From Gyrodactylus bullatarudis (taxonomy: Eukaryota > Platyhelminthes > Monogenea > Gyrodactylidea > Gyrodactylidae): a stretch of DNA of 17,588 bases. The position numbers and the translations under genes were made by a program. How positions within the stretch are numbered: position 1 is the stretch's first letter; every line of letters begins with the position of its first letter. Shown piece by piece: positions 8,764-16,847 of the stretch. The notes under the pieces were generated by a model that was given only the letters and a program-made list of their open reading frames with translations, was not told where the DNA came from and ran no database searches. Location of the stretch: positions 1 through 17,588 of the forward strand of contig SSNU01000368.1 of NCBI GenBank assembly GCA_012064415.1, read 5' to 3'.

Positions 8764-8926
8764 CTTCTATAAAAAGATAAACAAAATTATGAAAATTTTC
8801 AATTTAAAAACATTTTTTGACCGATCAGAATTGTCATAATGAATTTTATTAATGAAAAATAAGATAAATTTCATTTTTAATAAATCTCAAAACAATTTCA
8901 TAATTTTGTTTATATTATGATAGAAG
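8764..8926. mobile_element. 163-bp hairpin element (MITE-like)
   Basis: Imperfect arms of about 33 bases run from CTTCTA at 8764 to TAGAAG at 8926. They share AATTWTCATAATTTTGTTTAT almost perfectly. The middle folds again (TTATTAATGAAA with TTTCATTTTTAATAA). No coding frame and no certain target duplication. The whole element would fold into one long hairpin, as small fold-back transposons do. Confidence 0.6.
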
Positions 8927-9278
8927 CATATCAAGAAAAATTTGGCGGGAAGATGTTTAACCCTTAAAGTCCAACTGTGACTTTAAAGATACATACCGCT
9001 TAAGCGTCAGAAAATACTTCGTTTACCACCCATTCGATAGGATATCTATTAATCTCCTGGAATACGCAAAAGTTTCGGCTCTATCATTCGTCAAACTCGG
9101 ACTATAATTTATAACTGTTTAGAAAATCTGGCATCACCTACTTATTTTCTAAAATTAGGATTTCGATCTTGCAGCCTAAAAAGTGTAGCATTATATAAAA
9201 ATATCAAAATTAATTTCCATATTATATCAATTTTAATAATTTCGACTTTTGAAGTCGTTGAAACATCAGTTTGTGTAA

Positions 9279-9497
9279 ATTTCGGAACATTTTCACCAAT
9301 TTGAAACTTCATATATAGGACGGACTATAAGGAAACTTGCTACAAGATCCAGTGATTATTTGAAGAAAGACACAGCGATTACAAGACATCTTAAACAGGA
9401 GAATCATGCTGCCTCAATTTCAAATTTTTCCATTCTTTATAAAAATCCTGGAGACGACAGCATAGATGTATGGGTCAAAGAGAAATTTACTATTTCT
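9279..9497 (+). pseudogene. Penelope-like element fossil (GIY-YIG endonuclease end)
   Basis: The frame from 9279 has no start codon and follows a TAA. From 9288 it reads HFHQFETSYIGRTIRKLATR, then DYLKKDTAITRHLKQENHA, then NFSILYKNP and WVKEKFTI. This matches the C-terminal GIY-YIG nuclease of Penelope-like retroelements: Y-I-G-x-T, R-x-L-x-x-R carrying the catalytic Arg, a HL...H segment, N-F-x-I-L, and K-E with the catalytic Glu. In such elements a CxxC pair precedes YIG; here both positions are Phe (TTT, one base from TGT). The frame then runs into nonsense-like sequence and stops at 9593. No reverse transcriptase remains upstream. It is a truncated, inactive copy; the nuclease would have nicked target DNA during retrotransposition. 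Confidence 0.72.
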
Positions 9498-9743
9498 TTG
9501 AGAATTTGTAAATTATTATATTCATTGACCTTTTTAAATTATATCATTTTAAAAGTGACACTACTGATGATCCTTTTAGAAATGTACATCTAGTGATTTA
9601 ATATATTCTCTTACTACTATTGAATTTTGAATTTGAAACTCGTCAATTTTTTCTTTAAAAGTTTAATTTATGTACCATCTTCTTATCTGTTGGATGTAAT
9701 AGTCCTTGTTTCTACTCCAATTTCTTTTCAAATTTTGCATAAT

Positions 9744-9905
9744 TCATCTTTTTCGATATGTTAAAAAATATCTATGCAAATCTCTTTCATGTTCCTGTTT
9801 TTTAAGAAAAGAATTACTCTTCTTTTCCCCACCATTCTTATACAGCTTCTTTTTCGTATCTATCATTATAACATCTCGAAAGAGTGCAATTTTGAATACA
9901 ATGTC
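9744..9905 (-). CDS. Possible terminal exon, lysine-rich, unknown
   Basis: After an acceptor-like TTCCTCTGTATAG the minus strand stays open for 53 codons to a TGA. It contains FKIALFRDVIMIDTKKKLY and EHERDLHRYFLTYRKR. There is no ATG at its beginning, so it would be a 3' exon. The opposite strand is pyrimidine-rich, which alone favours a Lys-rich frame, so chance is likely enough. Confidence 0.18.
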   Translation of the reverse strand, partial: DIVFKIALFRDVIMIDTKKKLYKNGGEKKSNSFLKKQEHERDLHRYFLTYRKR

Positions 9906-9954
9906 CTATACAGAGGAATTGACGTCTACTTCTTAAGCTGTTTAAACTAAAGGA

Positions 9955-10288
9955 GGAAAAAATATTGAAATTACGTTATCACTCGACCCGAAAATAATAA
10001 ATTTCGTATCTTCCTCAAATCGGGCTCACATAAAATGTTCAAGGCATAAAAATTTCAATGAATTTATTTTATTTAATCAGATATTTCTCAAAGATGCTAC
10101 AGTTTCCTCAAGTCTTGACCTCTTCCAAACTGAATTATCTTTCATTGAGTTATAAAGAAAAGGTAATGTCAGTCTGGCTGAACATTGCTCCCAGCATCAA
10201 AGAATATAAAAACGAAAATGTAGATAAACCATTTCTGGCAACTTTAAATCTTATTTTAAACTTCGAAAATACGAATATTCACAAATGA
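9955..10288 (+). pseudogene. Possible broken coding region in two frames
   Basis: From about 9951 one frame reads NIEITLSLDPKIINFVSSSN, later NEFILFNQIFL and LDLFQTELSFIEL, and stops at 10153. A second frame (10058-10288) is open through SYKEKVMSVWLNIAPSIKEY and PFLATLNLILNFENTNIHK. Both are less A+T-biased than their flanks and could join by a single frameshift near 10150. An acceptor (TTTATTTAATCAG) ends at 10079 and a donor-like AAAAG-GTAATG lies at 10158-10168, so a spliced exon is also possible. I do not recognise the product. Confidence 0.22.
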
Positions 10289-10452
10289 ATGGAGGTGTAA
10301 ATCTATACTCATCTGTATTGGAAAGATTTTATTTAGCCCAATCTGGCTTCTATGTTTTTAAAGGATTTACTAACAGTTGTCATTTTCCCCAATCTTTTCT
10401 CATAACCGCTGACAGTTTGAGCAGTAAACAATAAGAATAATTTTCGAACTAG

Positions 10453-10479
10453 AGCAGATCTTTCTAGCTTAGATCTGCT
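10453..10479. repeat. Perfect 9-base hairpin AGCAGATCT / AGATCTGCT
   Basis: Arms 10453-10461 and 10471-10479 are perfect complements around a nine-base loop. There is no T-run after it and no neighbouring gene end, so a terminator role is not supported. Confidence 0.7.
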
Positions 10480-10830
10480 AAAGTGAGTGAGCCAACTTAT
10501 CTTTTCAATGGTCGTCCATTAACTGATTTAACGAGTTTTTTTCATTTTTTAACGTTAACAATTCAGTAGTTGTAAAAATATAGCTAACTCAACTTTTGAA
10601 TCTGTAATGAATGGTGTTTAATTTATTGAGTTTGGATCTGAAATAGTGAGCTCAGTTATTTCTATAACTTAGAAAATCAATCTGGTGATTGAGACCTAGA
10701 TAAATAGAAGATATTCTAAATTTCAAAAAATTTGAACTTGAAATAAGAAGCCCTTAAAGTAGATCAACTTCAGAGAAAAAATAAACCTAAATTCATCTTA
10801 TTACTGATTTAAGGGGTTTAAATATTTTAG

Positions 10831-11240
10831 TCAAGTCCTCTTCTTGTTATACTTTTATGACAAGTTCACTGAAGTACCTCTATAATGAATGTCGACTCTA
10901 CTTTGAGTTGAAACTGTTTGTGATTTCAAATTACAAGAAAATTATCAAAAGAATAATAAAGAAATCGAAATTCAACACGATAATTGGTGATTCTTTTTAT
11001 CCTATTTGATTTTGATCTTAATTTTGCTCATATTTTCAAGTTAATGTTCAATAATTGAATTTTCCTTCTATACTTTTCTTCATTTCGAATTCTAGATGAA
11101 AAATTCGAGGTTTTGTTAAAATCGTAAGTTCCCTACTTGATTTTAAGCAACTTAATTATTTTTAAAAAATATTTAAAAATCGATGAATCGCTTGAATATA
11201 AAAGAGTTTTTTATGACTGTCTCTTATCCTTGAAAATAAG
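10831..11240 (+). CDS. Possible multi-exon gene, unknown product
   Basis: Exon a (10831-10986) follows ATATTTTAG and holds LKYLYNECRLYFELKLFVIS and NYKKIIKRIIKKSKFNTII. It ends at a GTGATT donor in phase 1. Exon b (11096-11123) is only 28 bases, lies between a long pyrimidine tract ending TCTAG and a GTAAGT donor, and adds EKFEVLLK in matching phase. The frame then meets a TAA at 11124, but stays open afterwards to 11240 (KKYLKIDESLEYKRVFYDC), which would fit only if a 24-base intron is removed. An ATG lies at 10857. Phase agreement and the strong exon b signals support splicing; the tiny last intron does not. Confidence 0.3.
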
Positions 11241-11291
11241 TAACATGTGTAAGTAATTTCTAAGAATAAATATTTATATTTTGATCCTACA

Positions 11292-11402
11292 TGCTGTTCA
11301 GAAAAAGTTTCACCTGATACTTTTATTCCTTTGTAAGTTGAATTCAAATAATCAATTCGGAAGCCATCCCTATAACAGGTATATTCGACCTTGTTGAATC
11401 CT
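11292..11402 (-). CDS. Possible internal exon, extracellular-like
   Basis: The minus frame from about 11402 reads FNKVEYTCYRDGFRIDYLNS, then YKGIKVSGETFSEQH, and reaches a GTAGGA donor at 11291. The frame stays open to 11162, but that part is antisense to another candidate exon and is probably a shadow. The stretch V-x-x-x-C-x-x-D-G-F...Y-K-G-I-K-V-x-G faintly recalls the start of a zona-pellucida domain. That is a memory-based impression only. The acceptor (CAACATTGAG) is weak. Confidence 0.22.
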
Positions 11403-11790
11403 CAATGTTGATAGTATGTTTTTCTTGGTTGATTAAAATTATTTTTTAAGATCTAAAAAATTAAAAAAAATAGTATTATCCGATTTTAAAGTATTATTTT
11501 AATACTTTTTCACGGATTTCCCAAACATTTTACATAAATTACTTAGAAGTAAATCGAATCAAAACATGAAGAATCAACTAATGTTGAATTTTAACTAAAA
11601 TATCGCGGTAATTTCAAAATTATTATCTTCGAGGTTATTTTTGAGCTTAGCAAATTTTTAAATAAAGAAAATCATCTCTCATAAAAAATGTTAATATGAA
11701 TCAAATACCTTATAACTCTGATGCCATAATAGAAAAATTTATTGTTCTAAATGGTTTCAGAACAGAGGGAATAGCTGGTTAAAATAATAT

Positions 11791-11965
11791 TTTTAAGGCA
11801 TTTTGAGGCTCTGTTTATGAATTATTCATCTAGATCATTCGGTTCACTATGGCATGAGGCTACAATATCCAACTAACTGGAAGAGTGCTTGAACCATCTT
11901 AACTGTGTAATCAAGCTATAGTAACTTACTGGTCATAGTAGAACTAGGCGTAAGATGCCTTAAAA
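11791..11965. mobile_element. Possible short TIR element
   Basis: TTTTAAGGCATTTT at 11791-11804 and the reverse complement of 11952-11965 match at 13 of 14 positions. The 147 bases between are richer in G+C than the flanks and contain a GGTTCA/TGAACC pair. There is no frame and no certain target duplication. Arms this short may be chance. Confidence 0.35.
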
Positions 11966-12122
11966 TTTCCTATTTCTCTCACCTCTCAAGCTTAAAAATA
12001 AGAAAGGAAGTGCCTGGTCAATTGAAAAATGAGCTCTACAGAATCGCTCTATATTTGAGCTAAATCAAATAAGCCTGATAACCAATAGTAATAAACTGAC
12101 TCAGAAAATTTATTTTTAACTT

Positions 12123-12825
12123 TTAATTCTTAAAATACCCGTGTATTCGGCTCTGACCATCAATGAAAATTTAGAACTTAAAACTTAGTAATTAAAATGT
12201 ATACGTTTTCAGAATCCCTGGGCAACAATCAGTGATTCACTGTTACTAGTGAATCAAGGAATCTGAATACCGAGTTTCCAGACTTCCTGGTTTACTATAG
12301 ACTTTCAGGGAGTCTGCAGACTCACAAAAGTTTTCAGAATCACTGTAACATATATACAAATACTATAATATATAAAAATAACAATAATCACTTCTTTTCT
12401 TTTGTACAGAAAGTCCATTGTGCACGTTTTTATAATCACACCAATCTGCCTTACAGAAAATTACAAATTCTTACCATTCTGTACAAGTTTTATTGAATAA
12501 TGCATAAAGATAAAATCGGTTTATGATCAAATGAGAACCGGAAGAATATAAAGCCTCATATTCACCTCATTCTCGTTATATGTTCTTAGAAAAATCACCA
12601 AAAAAGACAAAAAATATTAGTAATTTAGTTATCTGGCGTAAACTTTTTGAATTTTATTGATAAAATATAATTTTTTCTTACCCCAAATTTATGTAAAAAT
12701 ATTTGCATATTCGGAATTTGGTGGGCGGAAATTGATGATTTAAAAAGAAGATTAGCTATCTCGAGATATTCAACTTTTCTCATAGCGAAACTTTCTTTGC
12801 CTTTAGCTAATAAAAATATACTCAT
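12123..12825 (-). CDS. Three-exon small-protein gene model, unknown function
   Basis: Exon 1 (12682-12825) opens with the first ATG after an in-frame TAG. It encodes MSIFLLAKGKESFAMRKVEY and 28 further residues to LHKFG, then hits a GTAAGA donor in phase 0. Exon 2 (12326-12445) follows GTAAGGCAG in phase 0, runs IGVIIKTCTMDFLYKRKE, then a hydrophobic stretch VIIVIFIYYSICIYVTVIL fit for one membrane helix, and ends at a GTGAGT donor. Exon 3 (12123-12152) follows GATGGTCAG and ends SRIHGYFKN-TAA, with AATAAA shortly after. The total is 97 residues. Exon 1 is the best supported part; the acceptor choices for exons 2 and 3 are inferred. I do not recognise the protein. It could be a single-pass membrane protein. 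Confidence 0.33.
12208..12267. repeat. Nested two-tier hairpin
   Basis: The outer arms TTCAGAATCC (12208-12217) and GGAATCTGAA (12258-12267) pair with one mismatch. The inner arms TGATTCACT (12233-12241) and AGTGAATCA (12248-12256) pair perfectly around six bases. The block lies in the proposed second intron of the gene at 12123-12825. The word TTCAGAATC recurs at 12333. Confidence 0.7.
12310..12323. repeat. Perfect palindrome GAGTCTGCAGACTC
   Basis: This 14-base perfect palindrome overlaps the proposed GTGAGT donor of exon 2 on the minus strand (12325-12320). Nearby CAGACTTCCTGG (12279-12290) is nearly the reverse complement of the sequence around 12306-12317, so several pairings compete here. 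Confidence 0.75.
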
Positions 12826-13641
12826 TTTATATAAATAAATAAATAAATCCTACATTTTTTACAGTGATATCTTTTATACAATCGTATTAATAAATACTAT
12901 GTAATAGAATAATAGGAATTGTAGCTAATCCTTTTCCCTATAGTTAACCTTATCAAAATCTTTGTATTTGTAAGATTCAAGCTAATGTTATATGACCTAG
13001 AGATTCTACGCTTTTAGTTTAGAAGGTGAATTTTCAAAGCTTAAAAATATATGGATTATGAGACCTTGTAAGAATCATGTCTTTTACTTGAGGTTGTCAG
13101 AAAGTACTGAATCGATCGGAATATATCTTGTAAATGGTCCTTGTGGCTATAAGAATGTTAATTAAATTCATATAAATTTTAATGAATAAGTTTACTGAAC
13201 TGAAAAATGATATTGTTAATAATATTATCATCGAAATATCTCTCTGATTCTTCTTACTAACTCAAAAATTAAGTAGGATTTTCTTAATTTGAAATAGAGC
13301 TGTTGAAGCATAGAAAGAGAGAAAAAAATCTCTCTAGAAAAAAGACAATATTTTAAAAATAGTTTGTGGGAAAATCGAATTATAAGAAAAATAATTTTCA
13401 GTTACTCTAATTTCAAAATTAATAAATACATTACAAGAAGAATCAAATCATCTGTTCTTACAATTAGAGATTCTTAAGAAAACAAATCTTTCTTACTTTT
13501 ATTAGCCTCACATGATTCTTTATTAGGGCTTGTCACTCGATTATTTGTAATGAATCATTGATGAACATAAATTTTCTAGATTTTTATTTTAATTAGTTAT
13601 TTTTAGTCAGTCATTTTTTATCACAACTAAAGCTATTTAAG
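12826..13641. other. No gene seen; AAAT microsatellite at left edge
   Basis: A short (AAAT)n run sits at about 12829-12847, just upstream of the gene model on the minus strand. The rest is A+T-rich with no supported frame or repeat. Confidence 0.45.
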
Positions 13642-14020
13642 GTGAAGATGGAAATTTATGATTTTTACAAAATTCTCATTTTTTTCATCAAAAAATCAAA
13701 TTTGAACAAGATTATTTTGGAATCTAAATCATGAGGCCCAATTTCACCTTGAAAAGGAAAATCTATTTTGACAAAGTTATCTCAAATCTCGAAGTAGCGC
13801 CGGCTTCGCTTTTTTTAAGATTTGAGTTGAAAAAATTTCTGATTTCAAAGTGAGAGATCAAAAGTTGATTTTTAGGATCAAGATTAGACAAAGAATTCAA
13901 ATATGCTGAATCTGAATTTGAGTATTCCCCATCATCGTGTGAAAATAGGATTTTGATTTTTTGATAAATTTTCCCGTTGGAAGATCCCTGAAAACGACGA
14001 ATTTATCAAACTTTTTATGG
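13642..14020 (+). repeat. Large inverted repeat, left arm
   Basis: This arm matches the reverse complement of 14778-15101. The best blocks are TCGAAGTAGCGCCG (13788-13802), AGATTAGACAAAG through ATATGCTGAATCTGA, CATCGTGTGAAAATAGGATT, and GATCCCTGAAAAYGACGAAT. The left arm carries about 65 extra bases after 13803, which match dispersed-repeat copies elsewhere. It also holds a tight dyad TTTGATAAATT / AATTTATCAAA around 13962-14010. It has no coding capacity beyond short frames. Confidence 0.88.
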
Positions 14021-14039
14021 TGATAATCGGTTTTCTTGT

Positions 14040-14160
14040 CTTATTGTAATACTAAATATCAATTTTTGATCACTCTTTCTCTTTGAAATCAGCACATTTT
14101 TTCAAATTAAAGTTCAAAAAATGGAAATCTGGCGTTAACTCGAGATTTGAAATATACCAT
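14040..14160 (-). repeat. Dispersed repeat family, internal copy
   Basis: The reverse complement contains TGCTGATTTCAAAGAGAAAG, AGTGATCAAAAATTGATATT and AATAAGACAAG, homologous to the left arm core at 13838-13900. It therefore makes a second, inner fold-back with the left arm, centred near 13985. Confidence 0.65.
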
Positions 14161-14178
14161 AATTTTTCAAATGGGATA

Positions 14179-14209
14179 TTGAATTATGACCCGAATTTGA
14201 ATTATGACC
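14179..14209 (+). repeat. Short tandem repeat TTGAATTATGACC
   Basis: The 13-base word occurs at 14179-14191 and 14197-14209, an 18-base period. It lies in the loop of the large inverted repeat. Confidence 0.8.
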
Positions 14210-14333
14210 ATTTTTTTTTCTTAAAAATGAATTATTTGAATCTACTAGGAACATAGTTTAGAATTGCTACTCTATTAAAAAAGATGAATGATAAATAAGA
14301 AGGAAAAAGAACAATTGGTGCAATAATTTTCTT

Positions 14334-14380
14334 CGCAGAATATCTGCGTAATTACAAGAAGCAGTGTTAACTTAACACTG
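14334..14380. repeat. Two adjacent perfect hairpins
   Basis: CGCAGA-ATA-TCTGCG (14334-14348) is followed 13 bases later by CAGTGTTAA-C-TTAACACTG (14362-14380). A third, weaker pairing CTTAA/TTAAG overlaps the second. All sit in the loop between the arms of the large inverted repeat. Confidence 0.75.
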
Positions 14381-14777
14381 TTAAGTAATCTTTTGAAAGG
14401 ATTATTATTGACAAAGAAAACATTTAAATATTTAGTAAAATAATTTCAAGTAAGGAGAACAAATTGAATAACAACAGTATGTTATATTTCGTATTCAGAA
14501 TAAGAAATGTTGCAAAATATTTTTATTTAAACCTTGAAAATCTTAAACTTTGATAATCTTTTTATGATTTCTAATTTAGATTTGGGGCATTAGACTAAAA
14601 ACTTTCAAAATTGAATGATTCTTGGTAATAAACAGACGAAGAGAAAAACATTCGTGCTAAAGTTTTCACTCGAAGTTCTATGATCTAATGAATTTTGAAA
14701 ATTTAATTTCAAAACTACAAGGGCATGACGTTTTGAGTTTATATTAGACACTGAAATGAGTAAATTTAACAAAATTT

Positions 14778-15101
14778 TAATCTATAAAACGCTTGATAAA
14801 TTCGTCATTTTCAGGGATCTTGAATCATCAAAATTTTCCAATGGGAAAAATGATCAAAAATCAAAATCCTATTTTCACACGATGCTGGAAGGGGGTACTC
14901 AAAATCAGATTCAGCATATTTGATTTCTTTGTCTAATCTCAAAGTTAATAAAAGGGAACTCGGCGCTACTTCGAGATTGGAGATCATTCCTTAAAATTTG
15001 ATTTTCCAAGTTCTTTTGCTAAAAATCTAGATTTTAAATCTTGATCAAATTCGTTTTCTTGATGAAGAAATTGAATATTTTGTAAAAATCTCATCTTCAT
15101 G
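14778..15101 (-). repeat. Large inverted repeat, right arm
   Basis: Reverse complement of the left arm at 13642-14020. A 757-base loop separates them and the whole structure spans about 1.46 kb. The outer end reads ATGAAGATGAGA on the minus strand, shared with copy 1 at 1991. The 84-codon minus frame 14984-15238 crosses this arm and looks like a repeat shadow, not a gene. Confidence 0.88.
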
Positions 15102-15435
15102 TTAACTGGTTGTACTCTTACGTGAGAGCGATTAAAAGAAAAAATGCTCTCTCTATATTTTGATTTTTGGGTATTGCAGAAATACTGAGAACCTTTCCAA
15201 AGCTTCAAAGAATTAGATTTTATTAGAGATGCCTCCACTCATTTCTTCTTCAAGTTAACTTGGGTTAGAGTTTGTATTTTTATTAACTATGACTATTAAA
15301 AATCACCGCAAGTTATTCGTTTTCGTGTCATCGATATCAATAGATTAGCTCAACATTTTACACATTATTCAGTTCACCCTTCTATTCTGAGAGTAATAAG
15401 AACATTAAAGCTTTGCTCTTCTTAAAATATCTCGA

Positions 15436-15613
15436 ATGAATATAAAAAAGAAATCAATTTCTCTAATAAAAATAATGGTTGAATAAAACAACAAAAGGTT
15501 TGTATTTCTTTTTTCATCTTCAGTTTGTAATCCAAGACAAATCTGAACTAGGAGACGAGCTAGTCAAGATGGTTATAATTAATGAGAATAAAAGGAAGCT
15601 AATTTTCAAATAA
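15436..15613 (+). CDS. Possible tiny two-exon gene (43 codons)
   Basis: The second exon (15524-15613) follows the best acceptor in the window, TTTCTTTTTTCATCTTCAG. It encodes FVIQDKSELGDELVKMVI and ends KRKLIFK-TAA with AATAAA overlapping the stop. A possible first exon (15436-15477) starts ATG, encodes MNIKKKSISLIKIM, and ends at GTTGAA, giving a 46-base intron in phase 0. That donor is weak and the true 5' exon may lie elsewhere. The second exon is the more credible half. No family is recognised. Confidence 0.3.
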
Positions 15614-16260
15614 ATGGACAATTATACAATTTGAAGATTGTTTGATCGTTTAATTTTCCTTTTAGACCAAAATAATACGGTTATTTTTAGTTTTAAGTAG
15701 AAAATTTTCGAATCCTATAATTCTCGGATTTTAGCCTCTGGTCTTCAACCTCTTTGAATTTTTTCTAACAAAAAAAAAATTTATGTTAATGGGTCAGATA
15801 AAAATCAACATATTTGAACTTTTAGATGCAATTTATATTGGATTTTAAAGTAATTAAATTTGATGATTAAAAGGAAATTTAATCAAATGCTTTCTAAGCT
15901 ATGTAAAAATAAAACGATTGAGAAATAATTTCTCTCATGCTTTCTAGTCTCAGTTGATCGAATATCAAAGGAGCCATGCCAGGTTGGATCAATATGACTG
16001 TTATCTATATTTTTGAGTAAAAATTCAAAATGTTCCCATTGTTAAATAATATTTCTCCAATCAATAAAAGGCTTGCATTTCGATTCAGTTTGCTGATTCC
16101 TGAAGCTCGGAATATCTAAAAGATAAACTGTCTCGAAAAATGCTGTCAATTTTATCATAATTAGATTATTTCAAAATGAATTCGAAAAATTTTGAATTGG
16201 ATTTTATTATTTTTAATTTTATTCGCGATTGAAAAATAGAAAAAATGCAGATCTGAAATC
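15614..16260. other. No gene seen between two plus-strand candidates
   Basis: A+T-rich with an A10 run at about 15769. No exon has consistent signals. The promoter of the gene at 16269 should be here, but no distinct element stands out. Confidence 0.4.
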
Positions 16261-16268
16261 AGGTGTCA

Positions 16269-16580
16269 ATGCCACCTAAGATCCGGATCAATGATGTAAT
16301 CGAAAATCGAAGTCAACCATCACGTGAAGAATTGATTCAGCTTCAAAATGAGATATTTTCCAAGATTTTATGTGCTCAAATAAAAAAGTTATGCTCAAAA
16401 ATATGGCTAAGGTAGGTATTTTTTGCATTTTTTTCTGCGACAACTGTAGTTAATTTCAGTTTCAAAGACACAGTTCATTCAGATTCAGACACGGTGATTC
16501 AAAAATTCCAGAACTATGATTGCAATTTTTTACAAGATAATATAAATCTTAAAGTTCTTTTTCCCAATATGAAATATTGA
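16269..16580 (+). CDS. Two-exon gene, 87-residue protein, unknown function
   Basis: Exon 1 (16269-16411) starts MPPKIRINDVIENRSQPSRE and continues ELIQLQNEIFSKIL to a helix-like AQIKKLCSKIWL. It ends AAG|GTAGGT, near consensus. The 48-base intron (16412-16459) ends TTAATTTCAG. Exon 2 (16460-16580) continues in phase (SFKDTVHSDSDTVIQKF) and ends LFPNMKY-TGA. Without splicing exon 1 meets TAG at once. AATAAA at 16658-16663 is a fitting polyadenylation signal. An acceptor-like GAAATCAG ends seven bases before the ATG, which could reflect a 5' leader intron or trans-splicing. The protein is charged, probably mostly helical and soluble, with no signal peptide or membrane segment. I do not recognise it. 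Confidence 0.52.
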
Positions 16581-16657
16581 CGGAAATTAAATTAAAAATA
16601 CTTTTATCTTACAGTAGCTCTAGTTGAACCTCAGTTGACTAACTCAATGAAGCTTAC

Positions 16658-16663
16658 AATAAA
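16658..16663 (+). promoter_or_regulatory. AATAAA polyadenylation signal
   Basis: It lies 78 bases after the TGA of the two-exon gene ending at 16580, at the right spacing for its 3' end. An acceptor-like CTTTTATCTTACAG at 16602-16615 could alternatively mark a 3' untranslated intron. Confidence 0.45.
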
Positions 16664-16791
16664 TTTCCCACATCTAAAGACCAAGCGAGAACTTATAATA
16701 TAGTTTCACCCTCATTAGTACGCCTGCTCCGAGAATCGAACCACAAGCAAAACCATTTAGTCCAACCCACGTTATATTTGTTTGTGTGAGA

Positions 16792-16797
16792 TTTATT
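16792..16797 (-). promoter_or_regulatory. AATAAA signal for the minus-strand gene remnant
   Basis: It lies 51 bases beyond the TAA stop of the convergent minus-strand frame at 16848. Between stop and signal is a perfect hairpin, AGACTC-TAAT-GAGTCT (16830-16845). Confidence 0.45.
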
Positions 16798-16847
16798 GAT
16801 CCTAACTACTTACTCCAGCTAGCTATGTTAGACTCTAATGAGTCTGC

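Noticed and set aside
9564..9590. CTGATGATCCTTTTAGAAATG as a hammerhead core
   Set aside because: Stem II would be a single weak pair and no stem III or UH site follows.
14984..15238. 84-codon minus-strand open frame
   Set aside because: Mostly inside the right arm of the large inverted repeat; the left arm equivalent is interrupted, so it is a shadow.
16726..16790. Minus-strand GGTTCGATTCTCGG resembling a tRNA B box, with TGGACTAAATGG upstream resembling an A box
   Set aside because: The T-stem arms do not pair and the box spacing is far too short for a tRNA or tRNA-derived SINE head.
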